Origin: JAXMCK01 sp046349395
GTDB lineage: Bacteria > Pseudomonadota > Alphaproteobacteria > Geminicoccales > Geminicoccaceae
NCBI GenBank assembly: GCA_046349395.1
Contig: JAXMCK010000003.1
Span: 372,001 to 436,000, forward strand
Length of the DNA: 64,000 nucleotides
Reading direction: 5' to 3'
Part shown: positions 32,714 through 42,400 of the stretch, piece by piece
Position numbering within the stretch: position 1 is the stretch's first letter
Layout of the letters: each line of letters starts with the position of its first letter
Notes under the pieces: model-generated
What the model saw: only the letters and a program-made list of their open reading frames with translations
The model's database searches: none
Told to the model about the DNA's origin: nothing
Position numbers and translations under genes: made by a program

Positions 32714-34432
32714 TCAGGCGACGGTGTAGGCGGCGTACTTGTCGAGGAGGCGCTTCGGCTTCTTCAGGGCGTCGCGGCGGAACGGGTCGCCGAGCTCGTC
32801 GGTCAGCATCAGCTCGACGACCGTCGGGCGGCCGCTGGCGAGGGCGGTGCGGAGTGCGTCGCCGATGGCGTCCGGGTTGTCGACCGTGACGCCGTCGGCA
32901 CCCATGGCGCGGGCGACGGCAGCGAAGCTCGGGTTCTTCAGGTTCGTGCCGAGATAGCGGTCGGCGTAGAAGTCGATCTGGTTCTTCTTCTCGGCCCCCC
33001 ACTGGCCGTTGTTGAAGACGACGGCGACGGCACCGATCCCCTCGCGGACGCAGGTGAGGATCTCGGCGAGGCTCATGCCCCACGCACCATCGCCGACATA
33101 GGCGACCGCCGGGCGGTCGGGGCGGGCGACCTTGGCGCCCATCGCCGTCGGGAAAGCGTAGCCGCAATTGCCGAAGGCCATGGCGGCGAAGAACGAGTTC
33201 GGCTCCTCGAAGCGCAGGTAGGAGTTGGCGACCGAGCAGACATTGCCGATGTCGGTCGTCACCATCGCGTTGCGAGGGAGCGCCTTCTCCAGCTCACGGA
33301 GCGCCCGGCGCGGCACGATCGGCGTGCCGGCGCGGTTCGACATGGCGTCCAGCTCGTCGCGCCACGCCTTCTTCTGCCGCTCGATCTCGGCTAGGCGCTC
33401 GGTGGCGTTGGCGCGCGAGGCGACGGCGATGTTGCTCGTCTCGATGCGCTTCAGGATCTCGCGGGCGGCACCCTTGGCGTCGCCGTGGACGGCGACGTCG
33501 ATGTTCTTCACCAGCCCAAGCATGCGGTGGTCGGCGTCGACCTGGATGATCTTGGCGTTCTTCGGCCAGTACTCGATGCCGTATTGCGGCAGAGTACCGA
33601 ACGGGCCTAGGCGGGTGCCGAGGGCCAGGATCACGTCGGCCTGGGCGATGATCTTCATCGCCGCCTTGCTGCCCTGGTAGCCGAGCGGACCGCAGGCGAG
33701 GCGATGGCTCGCCGGGAAGCTGTCATTGTGCAGGTACGAGCTGACGACGGGAGCCTCGAGATGCTCGGCGAGGCCGGCGCACTCGCGCACCCCGTCCGAC
33801 ATGATGACGCCGCCGCCGGCGACGATCACCGGGAAGCGGGCGGAGGCCAGAAGTGTCACCGCCTCGTCGAGGCTGTCCGGGGCACCCGACGAGCGCTCGA
33901 AGCGGATCGGGGTCGGAATGTTGTAGTCGAACTCGCCGTAGAAGTAGTCGCGGGGGATGTTGAGCTGGGTCGGACCCCGCTCCAGGAGTGCCAGCTGGAA
34001 GGCTCGGTGGGTGAACTCGGCGATCCGCTCGGGGCGGTTCACGTGCGCCTGGTACTTCGTGATCTTGGAGAAGATCGGGAGCTGCTCGGTCTCCTGAAAG
34101 CCGCCGAGCCCCATCGTCATCGAGCCGGTCTCGGGCGTGATCGCGACGACGGGCGAGTGCGCCCAGTAGGCGGCGGCGATGGCGGTGACGAAATTGGTGA
34201 TGCCCGGACCGTTCTGCGCGATGCAGACACCCTGGCGACCGGACGCGCGACTGAAGCCGTCGGCCATGTGCGCGGCGTTCTGCTCGTGGGCCACCGACCA
34301 GAAGCGGATGCCGGCCGCCGGGAAGAGGTCGAGCGCGTCCATGTAGGCCGAGCCCACGATGCCGAAGATGTCGGTGACGCCGTGCGCCACCATGGTCTCG
34401 ACGAACGCCTCGCTCGCGGACATCCGCGTCAT
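32714..34432 (-). CDS. xsc: Sulfoacetaldehyde acetyltransferase
   Basis: Xsc is a thiamine-diphosphate enzyme that converts sulfoacetaldehyde and phosphate to acetyl phosphate and sulfite, the desulfonation step of taurine and isethionate breakdown. This 572-residue protein shows Xsc-specific stretches: GGFQETEQLPIF, INIPRDYFYGEFDY, HNDSFPASHRLACGPLGYQGSKA, YGIEYWPKNAKIIQVD and ELGDPFRRDALKKP. The cofactor motif is GDGAWGMSLAEI...NNGQWG and the N-terminal glutamate is in HEQNAAHM. The ATG has GGGAGG six bases away. No phosphotransacetylase gene is nearby. It diverges from the PotD-like gene. Confidence 0.88.
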   Translation of the reverse strand: MTRMSASEAFVETMVAHGVTDIFGIVGSAYMDALDLFPAAGIRFWSVAHEQNAAHMADGFSRASGRQGVCIAQNGPGITNFVTAIAAAYWAHSPVVAITPETGSMTMGLGGFQETEQLPIFSKITKYQAHVNRPERIAEFTHRAFQLALLERGPTQLNIPRDYFYGEFDYNIPTPIRFERSSGAPDSLDEAVTLLASARFPVIVAGGGVIMSDGVRECAGLAEHLEAPVVSSYLHNDSFPASHRLACGPLGYQGSKAAMKIIAQADVILALGTRLGPFGTLPQYGIEYWPKNAKIIQVDADHRMLGLVKNIDVAVHGDAKGAAREILKRIETSNIAVASRANATERLAEIERQKKAWRDELDAMSNRAGTPIVPRRALRELEKALPRNAMVTTDIGNVCSVANSYLRFEEPNSFFAAMAFGNCGYAFPTAMGAKVARPDRPAVAYVGDGAWGMSLAEILTCVREGIGAVAVVFNNGQWGAEKKNQIDFYADRYLGTNLKNPSFAAVARAMGADGVTVDNPDAIGDALRTALASGRPTVVELMLTDELGDPFRRDALKKPKRLLDKYAAYTVA

Positions 34433-34578
34433 GGTCAGCCTCCCTGGAAAACGCGGCGGAAACTAGGACCGCCGGGGTGGCCGTGGCTAGAGCCCCGGAC
34501 GACGTAGCCGAGATGCTTGCACGCGCGGGCTGCCGGTGGCTAAGTCGCCGCCGGCTCGAGCCCCGGTAATGCGGAATC

Positions 34579-34599
34579 ATGCTGGTGGAATCGCAGCAT
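34579..34599. promoter_or_regulatory. Inverted repeat in the xsc / binding-protein divergent region
   Basis: ATGCTG and CAGCAT are separated by nine bases, 37 bases upstream of the binding-protein start. It is a possible operator, with no named regulator. Confidence 0.3.
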
Positions 34600-34635
34600 A
34601 CGCCGATACCGCACCGGCACAGAGGGAAACGTCAC

Positions 34636-35790
34636 ATGACTGACGATCAGTTCGCAAAGCCCGAGGTGGGTGCGACCCGCCGGCGGTTCATCAAGAATGC
34701 CGCCATCGTCGGTGCCGCCGTGGCGGCACCCGCCGTCGTGAGCCGCAAAGCACTCTCCTCGTCCGGCGAGATCAACGTCATCTTCTGGTCGGACGAGCTT
34801 CCCGACCCAGTTAACAAGGCGTTCACCGACGCGACCGGCATCAAGGTCAACTTCACCGGTTTCGGCTCGAACGAGGAGCTGATCAACAAGCTGAAGGCGA
34901 CGAACGGCCGGGGCTTCGATATTGCCGCACCGACCGCCGACCGCGCACCCGTCTGGGCCGAGCTGAACCTCCTGCAGCCGATCGACCTGAAGAAGGTCCC
35001 CTTCGCCAACCTCAACCCGGCGATGGCCAAGGTCGGTGAGGAGGCGTGGAACTTCAACGACAAGGGCTCGCACTGGCTGCCGCACGTTTGGGGTACCGAG
35101 GGCATCGCCTGGCGCACGGACCAGTTCAAGCCGGCCGGCGAGTTCCCGAGCTACGGCGACGTCTGGGACGACGCCAATGCCGGCAAGACCATGGGCCGCG
35201 CGCACTCCATGCTGCTGGGTGCCGGCCTCTATCTGGAGCGGATCGGCCAGCTCGAGCCGGGCTCGATGTGGGCGGCCTACGAGAGCGAAGAGAAGATGCG
35301 CCCGGTCTGGGAGAAGGTGACCGACTGGGCGATCTCCAAGAAGAAAAACATCAAGACCTTGTGGAACGACGCCGACACGCAGAAGAACGCGCTGTCGACG
35401 GGCGAGGTGATCGTCGGCCAGACCTGGGACGGCCCGCCTCTGGCGCTGAAGACCGCCGGCGAGCCGGTGACCTACCGGGCGCCGATGGAAGGGGCGATGG
35501 CCTGGATCGACGGCATCGCCATTCCGGTCGGGGCCGAGAACCTCGAGCAGGCCTATGCCTTCTTGAACTGGATCCTGCAGCCCGAGCCGCAGGGCAAGGC
35601 GATCGACAAGCACGGCTACAATTCGGCCGTGACCGGAGCCGAGAAGTTCGCCGGGCCGGCCTACGCGAAGAATTTCGCCGAGGCCTATCCGGGCGACGCG
35701 CTGCAGAAGCTGAACCCCTGGCCGCCGACGCAGCCCTGGTACTCCGACATCCGTACCGAGTACGCGAACAAGTTCCAGAGCGCCTCCTGA
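34636..35790 (+). CDS. Periplasmic substrate-binding protein, PotD (polyamine) type
   Basis: This 384-residue binding protein starts an ABC operon. The N-terminus carries a twin-arginine export signal, RRRFIKNAAIVGAAVAAPAVV at about 15-35, so it is exported folded. The mature protein begins near INVIFWSDELPDPVNKAF and follows the PotD/PotF layout. An ATG 19 codons upstream exists, but MTDDQFAK has AGAGGGA at good spacing. The exact ligand, polyamine or another cationic amine, is unknown. Its placement opposite xsc and the N-methyl genes suggests a quaternary or methylated amine. Confidence 0.83.
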   Translation: MTDDQFAKPEVGATRRRFIKNAAIVGAAVAAPAVVSRKALSSSGEINVIFWSDELPDPVNKAFTDATGIKVNFTGFGSNEELINKLKATNGRGFDIAAPTADRAPVWAELNLLQPIDLKKVPFANLNPAMAKVGEEAWNFNDKGSHWLPHVWGTEGIAWRTDQFKPAGEFPSYGDVWDDANAGKTMGRAHSMLLGAGLYLERIGQLEPGSMWAAYESEEKMRPVWEKVTDWAISKKKNIKTLWNDADTQKNALSTGEVIVGQTWDGPPLALKTAGEPVTYRAPMEGAMAWIDGIAIPVGAENLEQAYAFLNWILQPEPQGKAIDKHGYNSAVTGAEKFAGPAYAKNFAEAYPGDALQKLNPWPPTQPWYSDIRTEYANKFQSAS

Positions 35791-35799
35791 GCATCCGCA

Positions 35800-35825
35800 C
35801 CCCCGCCGTCTTCGGGCGGCGGGGG
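35800..35825 (+). promoter_or_regulatory. Stable UUCG-capped hairpin between binding-protein and ATPase genes
   Basis: An 11-bp stem (CCCCCGCCGTC with GGCGGCGGGGG, one G-T wobble) closes a C(TTCG)G tetraloop, the most stable tetraloop class. It starts nine bases after the stop codon and has no T-run. It is therefore likely to protect the upstream mRNA from 3' decay or reduce read-through rather than terminate fully. Confidence 0.75.
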
Positions 35826-35861
35826 ACACGGTTCTCAACTGGCAGGGGGTGAAGGCGCTCG

Positions 35862-36968
35862 ATGGCAGCCGGCGTCGGCGTCGATCTCGAGAACCTTTGG
35901 GTTCAGTTCGGTGATTTCGTGGCGGTGCGCGACGCTTCGGTCCGCATCGAGCCCGGTGAGTTCTTCAGCTTCCTCGGCCCTTCGGGCTGTGGGAAGACAA
36001 CGATCCTGCGGACCGTGTCCGGCTTTCTCGCCCCGACCAAGGGGCAGATCCGGATCGGCGGTCGCGACATGTCGGGCATCGGGCCGAACAAGCGCCCGAC
36101 GGCCCTGATCTTCCAGAACCTCGCATTGTTCCCGCTGATGCGGGTCTGGGAGAACATCGCTTTCGCCCTCGAGGTGAAGGGGGTCGGTGCTGCGGAGCGC
36201 CGGCGTCGGGCCAACGAGCTTCTCGACCTGATCGCCCTGCCCGGACAGGGCGACAAGTACGTGGCCGAGCTTTCCGGCGGGCAGAAGCAGCGCGTCGCCA
36301 TCGCCCGTGCCCTGTGCGCCGAGCCGCAGGTGCTGCTGCTCGACGAGCCGCTCTCCGCCCTCGACCTGAAGCTCCGGCAGCATATGCGGACCGAGCTCCG
36401 CACCATCCAGCGGCGGGTCGGTCTCACCTTCATCTACATCACCCACGACCAGGGTGAGGCGCTGACCATGTCCGACCACGTCGCGGTCATGCGCGAGGGC
36501 GTGATCGAGCAGATCGCGGATGGGCGGACCATCTACGACGACCCGGCCACGGCCTTCGTCGCTTCCTTCGTCGGCGAGAACAATGCCTTCAAGGGCCGCT
36601 GCACGGCCATCGCGGACGGCATCGCCGAGGTGGCGACCGACGTCGGGGCACTCCGGGCACGGGTGGCAACCGCGGCCAAGGGCCGCCTGAAGCCCGGCGA
36701 CGAGACGATGGTGTTCGTGCGGCCGGAGAAGCTGGGCCCGATCGACGGGACGCCTCCCAGCAGCTTCCCTGTCACCGTCGAGACGGAGGAGTTCGAGGGT
36801 CCGAACCTGCATCTCTTCGCGCGCAACCAGTCCGGCAGCCTCGTGAAGATGTCGCTCGTGAACCAAGGCCGCGTCCGCGGCGACTCGGTAGGCACGGCGA
36901 TGGTGCTGGGCTTCGAGCCGAACGCCGCCGTCGCCTTGCCGTCCGGCGAGTTGTCGGCTGAGGAGTGA
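35862..36968 (+). CDS. ABC transporter ATP-binding protein, PotA type
   Basis: This 368-residue ATPase energises uptake. Walker A is at 39-46 (GPSGCGKT), followed by the Q-loop in LIFQNLALFP, signature LSGGQKQR near 140, Walker B LLLDEPLSALD and switch histidine in YITHDQ. The C-terminal 120 residues form a TOBE domain, as in PotA and MalK. All catalytic residues are intact. It follows the binding protein after 71 bases and overlaps the first permease gene by a GTGA junction. Confidence 0.9.
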   Translation: MAAGVGVDLENLWVQFGDFVAVRDASVRIEPGEFFSFLGPSGCGKTTILRTVSGFLAPTKGQIRIGGRDMSGIGPNKRPTALIFQNLALFPLMRVWENIAFALEVKGVGAAERRRRANELLDLIALPGQGDKYVAELSGGQKQRVAIARALCAEPQVLLLDEPLSALDLKLRQHMRTELRTIQRRVGLTFIYITHDQGEALTMSDHVAVMREGVIEQIADGRTIYDDPATAFVASFVGENNAFKGRCTAIADGIAEVATDVGALRARVATAAKGRLKPGDETMVFVRPEKLGPIDGTPPSSFPVTVETEEFEGPNLHLFARNQSGSLVKMSLVNQGRVRGDSVGTAMVLGFEPNAAVALPSGELSAEE

Positions 36969-37897
36969 CCGGCCGGATGAGCTGGGCCAGGAGCTTCCTC
37001 GACCGCAATGGCTGGTTCATGGCCAGCTACATCGCGATCGGCGTCCTGATCTGGGTGCTGTTCCTCATCGTCCTGCCCCAGGTGGCGATGATCGACTTCT
37101 CGCTGCGCCACGATCTGCCACCTTCGCGGCAGGGCGGGCCCGAGGACGTCTTCACGCTGACGAATTACGGCTACTTCCTGTTCGGGCACTCGGGCAACCC
37201 CGAGCCCTGGAACTATGTCGACCTCAAGGTCTTCGCCCGCACGCTGATCGCGGCGGTCGTCGTCATGATCGTCGACCTGCTGCTCTGCTACCCGATCGCC
37301 TACTATTTGGCGCAGGTGGCGAAGGGGCGGAAAGCTCGGGTCGTCGCCGTCGCCCTGATCATTCCCTACTGGATCAACGAGATCCTGCGCGCCTTCGCGT
37401 TCCGGATCATCTTCGGCACCTCGGGACTGATCAACTCGGCCCTGATCGCGATCGGGGTGTTTTCCGAGCCGTTCGACTTCGTGCGCGCCAATATCGCGCT
37501 CTATGCGGGCCTCGCCTACGCCTACATCCTCCTGATGGTCTTTCCGCTCTACAATGCGCTGGAGAGCCTGGACCACAATCAGATCGAGGCCGCCCGCGAC
37601 CTGGGTGCGCCCTGGTGGCGGATCCACTGGCGGATCGTCATCCCGTTCGCCAAGCCCGGCATCGTTTCGGGCTGCACGATGGTGTTCATGCTGGCGGCCG
37701 GTGCCCTGGCGGCCCCGCAGATCCTGGGCGGGCCGTCCTCGCTGTGGTTCACGCAGATCATCTACGGCACCTTCTTCGAGGCCGTTAACTGGCCGCGTGG
37801 TGCCGCATACGCGATCATCCTGCTGGTCGCCTGCATCGTCCTCGTCCTCACCGCCCTTCGTCTCTTCCGCGTGCGACTCGGCGAGATCGGACGGTGA
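36965..37897 (+). CDS. ABC transporter permease, PotB type
   Basis: This 310-residue inner-membrane permease has six hydrophobic helices. Its coupling-loop EAA motif is NQIEAARDLGAPWWRIHWRIVIPFAKPGI near residue 205. The GTG start overlaps the ATPase stop; an ATG four codons later (MSWARSF) is also possible. It pairs with the next permease to form the channel. The periplasmic loop between helices 1 and 2 is large, as in PotB. Confidence 0.88.
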   Translation: MTGRMSWARSFLDRNGWFMASYIAIGVLIWVLFLIVLPQVAMIDFSLRHDLPPSRQGGPEDVFTLTNYGYFLFGHSGNPEPWNYVDLKVFARTLIAAVVVMIVDLLLCYPIAYYLAQVAKGRKARVVAVALIIPYWINEILRAFAFRIIFGTSGLINSALIAIGVFSEPFDFVRANIALYAGLAYAYILLMVFPLYNALESLDHNQIEAARDLGAPWWRIHWRIVIPFAKPGIVSGCTMVFMLAAGALAAPQILGGPSSLWFTQIIYGTFFEAVNWPRGAAYAIILLVACIVLVLTALRLFRVRLGEIGR

Positions 37898-39381
37898 GCG
37901 ACAGGCTCGTCACCAAGTCGCTGGTCGGCCTCTATCTGGTCGTCTTCTTCGGCTTTCTCTTCGGCCCGCTGATCGTGATGTCGATCACGGCCTTCAACAG
38001 CTCATCCTTCCCGCGCGCCTACCCGTTCGACTGCCTCACCTTCGAGTGGTTCGTGCGGCTGTACGAGGACGACCGGCTGCGCATGGGCCTGCGCAACAGC
38101 CTCATCATCGGTGCCGGCGTCGTGGTGTTGTCGGTGGCGCTGGGGCTGGCAGGCGCTCTCTTCCTGACCCAGGTGGTGCCAAAGGCGCGGTCCACTACCT
38201 ACACGGTGCTGACCTCGCCGATCCTGATGCCTGGTGTGGTCATCGGCATCGCAACGACGCTGTTCTGGGACCGGGCCGCCGGATCCATGGGCCTCAGCTA
38301 CAACAGCCTGCTCTACAACGGCTTGCTCCTCTCCATGCTCGGCCAGACCTCGTTCATCGCGGCCTATTGCCTGCTCGTCTTCCTGAGCCGGCTGCAGCGC
38401 TTCGATCTGGCGCAGATCGAGGCCGCCCTCGACCTCGGTGCCACGAACACGCAGGCATTCCGCAAGATCCTGCTGCCCTTCCTGCGCCCGGCCATCTTCT
38501 CAGCGGCGGTCGTGGCGTTCCTCGCCAGCTTCGAAAACTACAACACCTCGGTCTTCACGATCGGCCACTACAACACGTTCACGATCGAGGTGGCGCAGAA
38601 GGTGCGCCTCGGCATCGACCCGCGCATCAGCGCGCTGGCGGTCGTGGTCATCGTCCTGACCCTGTTCCTGGCGCTGGTGCACGAGAGTTGGGTCAGTACC
38701 GCCGAGCAGCGACTGCACGGGCTGTTTCGTGACGCGGGCACCGGGCGGATCCTCGGCGCCATCCTGGCCAACCCCGCGGCGATCCTCGCCGTGCTGGTCC
38801 TCTCGGGCGGGATCTTCGTGGCATTCTACGCCACGCGCTACGATCCGGCCGCCTGCAAGGCAGCGGTGCTGCAGGAGCGTCAGGAGCGGCAGCGCCAGCT
38901 TCAGGAGAGCGGCCCGACGACCCCGTCCGCAACGCCGGCGGCGCCCGCACCTGCGGGATCAGGGTCGAACCGACAGGCGCCGGGTGCCTTCGGAAACGCC
39001 TTCAAGCCCGGCAATCTGGCGCCGGCGACCCCCGAGCCGCAGAGTTCCGTACCGGCGAAGCCCGTGCCCGGAACCTTCGGCAATGCGTTCAAGCCTGGAA
39101 ATCTGGCCCCGGCGGCGCCAGCCGAAACTCCGGGTGCGGCCCCGGCATCGCCGGGGGCGGCCGTCTCACCGCCGGCGAATGGTGCCTTCGGCGAGGCGTT
39201 CAAGCCGAACAATCTGGCACCTGGAACACCGGGAGACCCGGCGGTGCCGTCGGCGCCCGCTCAGGCGCCCGGCGGCAACCCCCCGGGCGGGGCTTTCGCG
39301 CCGGACAATCTGCGCCCGGCTGCCCCGGCGAACCGAGCTGCCGGCCTCAGGCCAGCCGGCCAGCCACGACCATGGCGATGA
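37894..39381 (+). CDS. ABC transporter permease, PotC type, with extra helix and repeat-rich tail
   Basis: This 495-residue protein is about 200 residues longer than PotC. Residues 1-270 form a normal six-helix permease with EAA motif AQIEAALDLGATNTQAFRKILLPFLRP near 170. A further hydrophobic helix near 291-308 (AAILAVLVLSGGIFVAFYA) is followed by a Pro/Ala/Gly-rich tail. In the tail the motif GAFGNAFKPGNLAPA occurs four times in imperfect form. The odd number of helices would put the tail in the periplasm. It starts at a GTG overlapping the PotB-like stop. Confidence 0.83.
   Translation: MSDRLVTKSLVGLYLVVFFGFLFGPLIVMSITAFNSSSFPRAYPFDCLTFEWFVRLYEDDRLRMGLRNSLIIGAGVVVLSVALGLAGALFLTQVVPKARSTTYTVLTSPILMPGVVIGIATTLFWDRAAGSMGLSYNSLLYNGLLLSMLGQTSFIAAYCLLVFLSRLQRFDLAQIEAALDLGATNTQAFRKILLPFLRPAIFSAAVVAFLASFENYNTSVFTIGHYNTFTIEVAQKVRLGIDPRISALAVVVIVLTLFLALVHESWVSTAEQRLHGLFRDAGTGRILGAILANPAAILAVLVLSGGIFVAFYATRYDPAACKAAVLQERQERQRQLQESGPTTPSATPAAPAPAGSGSNRQAPGAFGNAFKPGNLAPATPEPQSSVPAKPVPGTFGNAFKPGNLAPAAPAETPGAAPASPGAAVSPPANGAFGEAFKPNNLAPGTPGDPAVPSAPAQAPGGNPPGGAFAPDNLRPAAPANRAAGLRPAGQPRPWR
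38983..39321 (+). repeat. Four imperfect copies of a GAFGNAFKPGNLAP motif in the permease tail
   Basis: Copies begin at residues 364 (GAFGNAFKPGNLAPA), 393 (GTFGNAFKPGNLAPA), 430 (GAFGEAFKPNNLAPG) and 466 (shortened GAFAPDNLRPA). Spacings are 29, 37 and 36 residues, with Pro/Ala-rich linkers. The repeats differ in DNA sequence, so they are not a recent tandem duplication. Confidence 0.8.
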
Positions 39382-39433
39382 CCGCGGCGACGGCAGCGGC
39401 GATGATGATGATGCCGAAATCGTAGAGCTTCAT
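39347..39433 (-). CDS. 28-residue single-pass membrane peptide
   Basis: An ATG with a perfect GGAGG six bases upstream opens a 28-codon frame, MKLYDFGIIIIAAAVAAVIA followed by MVVAGRLA. Residues 7-24 form one hydrophobic helix. It ends inside the 3' end of the convergent permease gene and lies 63 bases downstream of the hybrid kinase gene on the same strand, so it may be cotranscribed with that gene. It is too short for most gene finders. The function is unknown. Confidence 0.55.
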   Translation of the reverse strand: MKLYDFGIIIIAAAVAAVIAMVVAGRLA

Positions 39434-39496
39434 GGGCGTCCTCCGGTACGGGTCACGCCCGGGCGGTAGCACGCCTCGTCGGCATGGCCCAGCGCG

Positions 39497-42400
39497 TCAT
39501 GCGGCATCCGCCAGGGGAAGCGCGTCGAGGGCGGCGAGGACGGACTGGATCTCGTCGACCAGAGCATCGGATGCCGGCAGCGCGGCCGCTACATTCTTGG
39601 CCGCATCCTCGATCCCGGCCGCCGTCTGCTGCAGGATCTTGGCACCGATCGAGCCGGCGACACCCTTCACCGCATGGGCGGACGCGCGGGCGCCTTCACG
39701 ATCGCCGGCGAGGAGCGCCTGCCGGCATCGCTCGGATTCGCGCACCAGATCGTCCCGTGCGGCGGCCACGATCACCGCCAGCGTCTCGTCGCCGATCTCC
39801 TCGCGCATCGTGTCAAGAGCTACGGGGTCGAGCGGTGATTCGGACATCTGGTGTACTCTGCCGTGTTCGGCGGTCAGTACGGCCGCCAAGGTTGCACGCA
39901 GTGCCGGCGTCGCGGCTGGCTTGGTGAGACAGTCCGTCATGCCCGCGGCGAGCAGCCGCTGACGTTCCTCCGTTCCGGCGTTCGCCGTCAATGCCACGAT
40001 CGGCAGGGTGACGCCTTGGCGCCGAAGTCGGCGCGTCGCCTCGATACCGTCCATGACGGGCATCGAGACGTCCATCAGCACGAGATCGAAGCTGCGACGG
40101 GAGACCAGGTCGATGGCCTCAAGGCCGTTGACGGCCAACTCGACGTCGCAGCCGAGCTTGGCGAGCAGCGCTTTGGCGACCAGCTGGTTCGTCACATTGT
40201 CTTCGACCAGCAGGACCCGGGGGCGCCCACCTGTGAGCGTGTGCAACGGGGCGGCGGTGATCGGTGTGATGTTGGGACCCGTCGGTGTCGCCGCACCCAA
40301 CGGCAGCGGCAGATCGAACCAGAACCTGCTGCCCTGGCCGGGCTCGCTCGCGAAGCCGACCGTGCCACCCATCAGCTCCGCCAGACGCTTGGTGATCGCC
40401 AGCCCGAGGCCGGTGCCGCCATGGCGGCGGGCCATCGACCGGTCGAGCTGGGTGAAGTCGCGGAACACGTCGCCGATGTCCGCCGCGTGGATGCCGATGC
40501 CCGTATCCTCGACCAGGAATCGCAGCATGCGGCTGTCGACGGCGCCGGGCGTCCGCAGCATGCGTACGGTGACGCGGCCGCGATCCGTGAACTTCAGCGC
40601 GTTGGTCACGTAATTCAGCAGCATCTGACGGATGCGGCCGCCGTCACCCATCACATAGGCGGGTATGTCGGCTGCAATGTCGAGCTCGAGCTGCAGACCC
40701 TTGGCGCGGGCCTCCACCTCGCAGAACTCCACCACACTGCCGGCGATGTCGGACGGCGCGAAGGTGGACCGTTCCAGCTCGAGCTTGCCGGCCTCCACCT
40801 TCGAGAAGTCAAGGATGTCGTTGAGCACCGTGAGCAGCGCTTCGGCACTCCGGCGTCCGGTCACCACGAGACGGTGCTGTTCGGCGTCGAGACCCTCGTC
40901 GTCCAGCAGGTTGAGGATGCCCAGCACGCCGTTCATCGGCGTGCGGATCTCGTGGCTCATCATGGCGAGGAACTGCGACTTCGCCTCGCTCGCCGCCTGG
41001 GCGGCGTCGGCCAGGCGACGCATGGCATCGGCACGGCGCTCCAGCTCGCCCTTGGCCTCGGTCAGCTCGATCTCGCGCCGCTTAAGCTCCGTGATGTCGG
41101 CGTAGACGACAACGACGCCGTTGTCCGCCGTTGGCCGCGTCGAGATCCAGAGCCACCGGCCGTCGGCCAGATGCTCTTCCGAATGCAGACCGCCCGGCTG
41201 ACGCCGCTGGGAGATCCGGTGGCGGATCTCCGCCTCGGGATCCTCAACTCCCTGGACGATGTTGTTGGCGAAAGAGGCCCTGATGATGTCCTCGTACTTC
41301 GTGCCAGGATACATCAGGTGCTCAATGCCGGCGAAGAACTGCCGTGCCCGGCTGTTGCAAAGGACGAGCCGGTCGTCGCCGTCGTAGAGGCTGAAACCCT
41401 CGCCGATACTCTCGACCGCGTCGAGCAGCACCCCGCGTGCCGCCTCCGCCTGGTCGGCGAGGTGACGCATTTCCTCGGCCTGTGCCTCCAGCCGGGCCTT
41501 CGCCGCCGTGAGCTCCAGCTCGCGCTCTTTGAGGCTCGTGATGTCGGTGAAGACCGCGACGAGCCCGCCGTCGCGCGTGGCATGGTTCGAGATTCGCAGC
41601 CAGCGCCCGTCGGCGAGCTGTTCCTCGAATCGGCGGCCTCGCTCCTCGCGGCGCCTTCCGACCCGTTCCTCGACGAAGGCATCCGCGTTCTCCGCCGGAT
41701 AGATTCCGGCCGCCATGCCTGCCCTCAGGATATCCGAGAAGCGGGTGCCCGGAACGACGTGGTCGCGGATCGGCGCGTACATCTCGCGGAATGTGGCGTT
41801 GCAGACGACGAGCCGGTCGTCGGCATCGTACAGGCTGAAACCCTCGTCCACGCTCTCGATGGCGTCGAGCAGCAACCGGTTCGACCGTTCCGCCTCGTCC
41901 GCGAGTCGGCGCACCTCGCCGGTCTGGTCCTGCAGCTTCTGCGTGGCGGTCGTCAGCTCGATCTCGCGCTGCTTCAGCTTGGTGATGTCAGTGCGGATGC
42001 AGACCAGACCGCCGTCGCTGGTCTGTCGGTTCGACACCAGAACCCAGCGGCCGCTGTCGAGAAGCTGCTCGCGAGCGTGGATCGAGTGGCGCTGGGCGAG
42101 CCTTTCCGCCAACCACTCGGCTGACCGGCCCTGCGACTCGACATACTGGCCCCGCTCGGCGCCTGCCTTGATGATCTCCGTGTAGGGTCGCCCCGGGGTC
42201 ATCAGGTCGGACGTCGTCGCATAGAATGTGCGGTACTGGTCGTTGCAGATGACGAGCCGATCGTCCGGTCCGTAGAGCGCGAAACCCTCGCTGATGTTCT
42301 CGATGGCCTGTTGGAGCTGCGTGCGCGACCGCTCGGCATCGGCGTGCGAGGCTTCCGCGGCTACGAGCAGCCGCTGCGTGTTCCGCTCGCCGCGCAAGGC

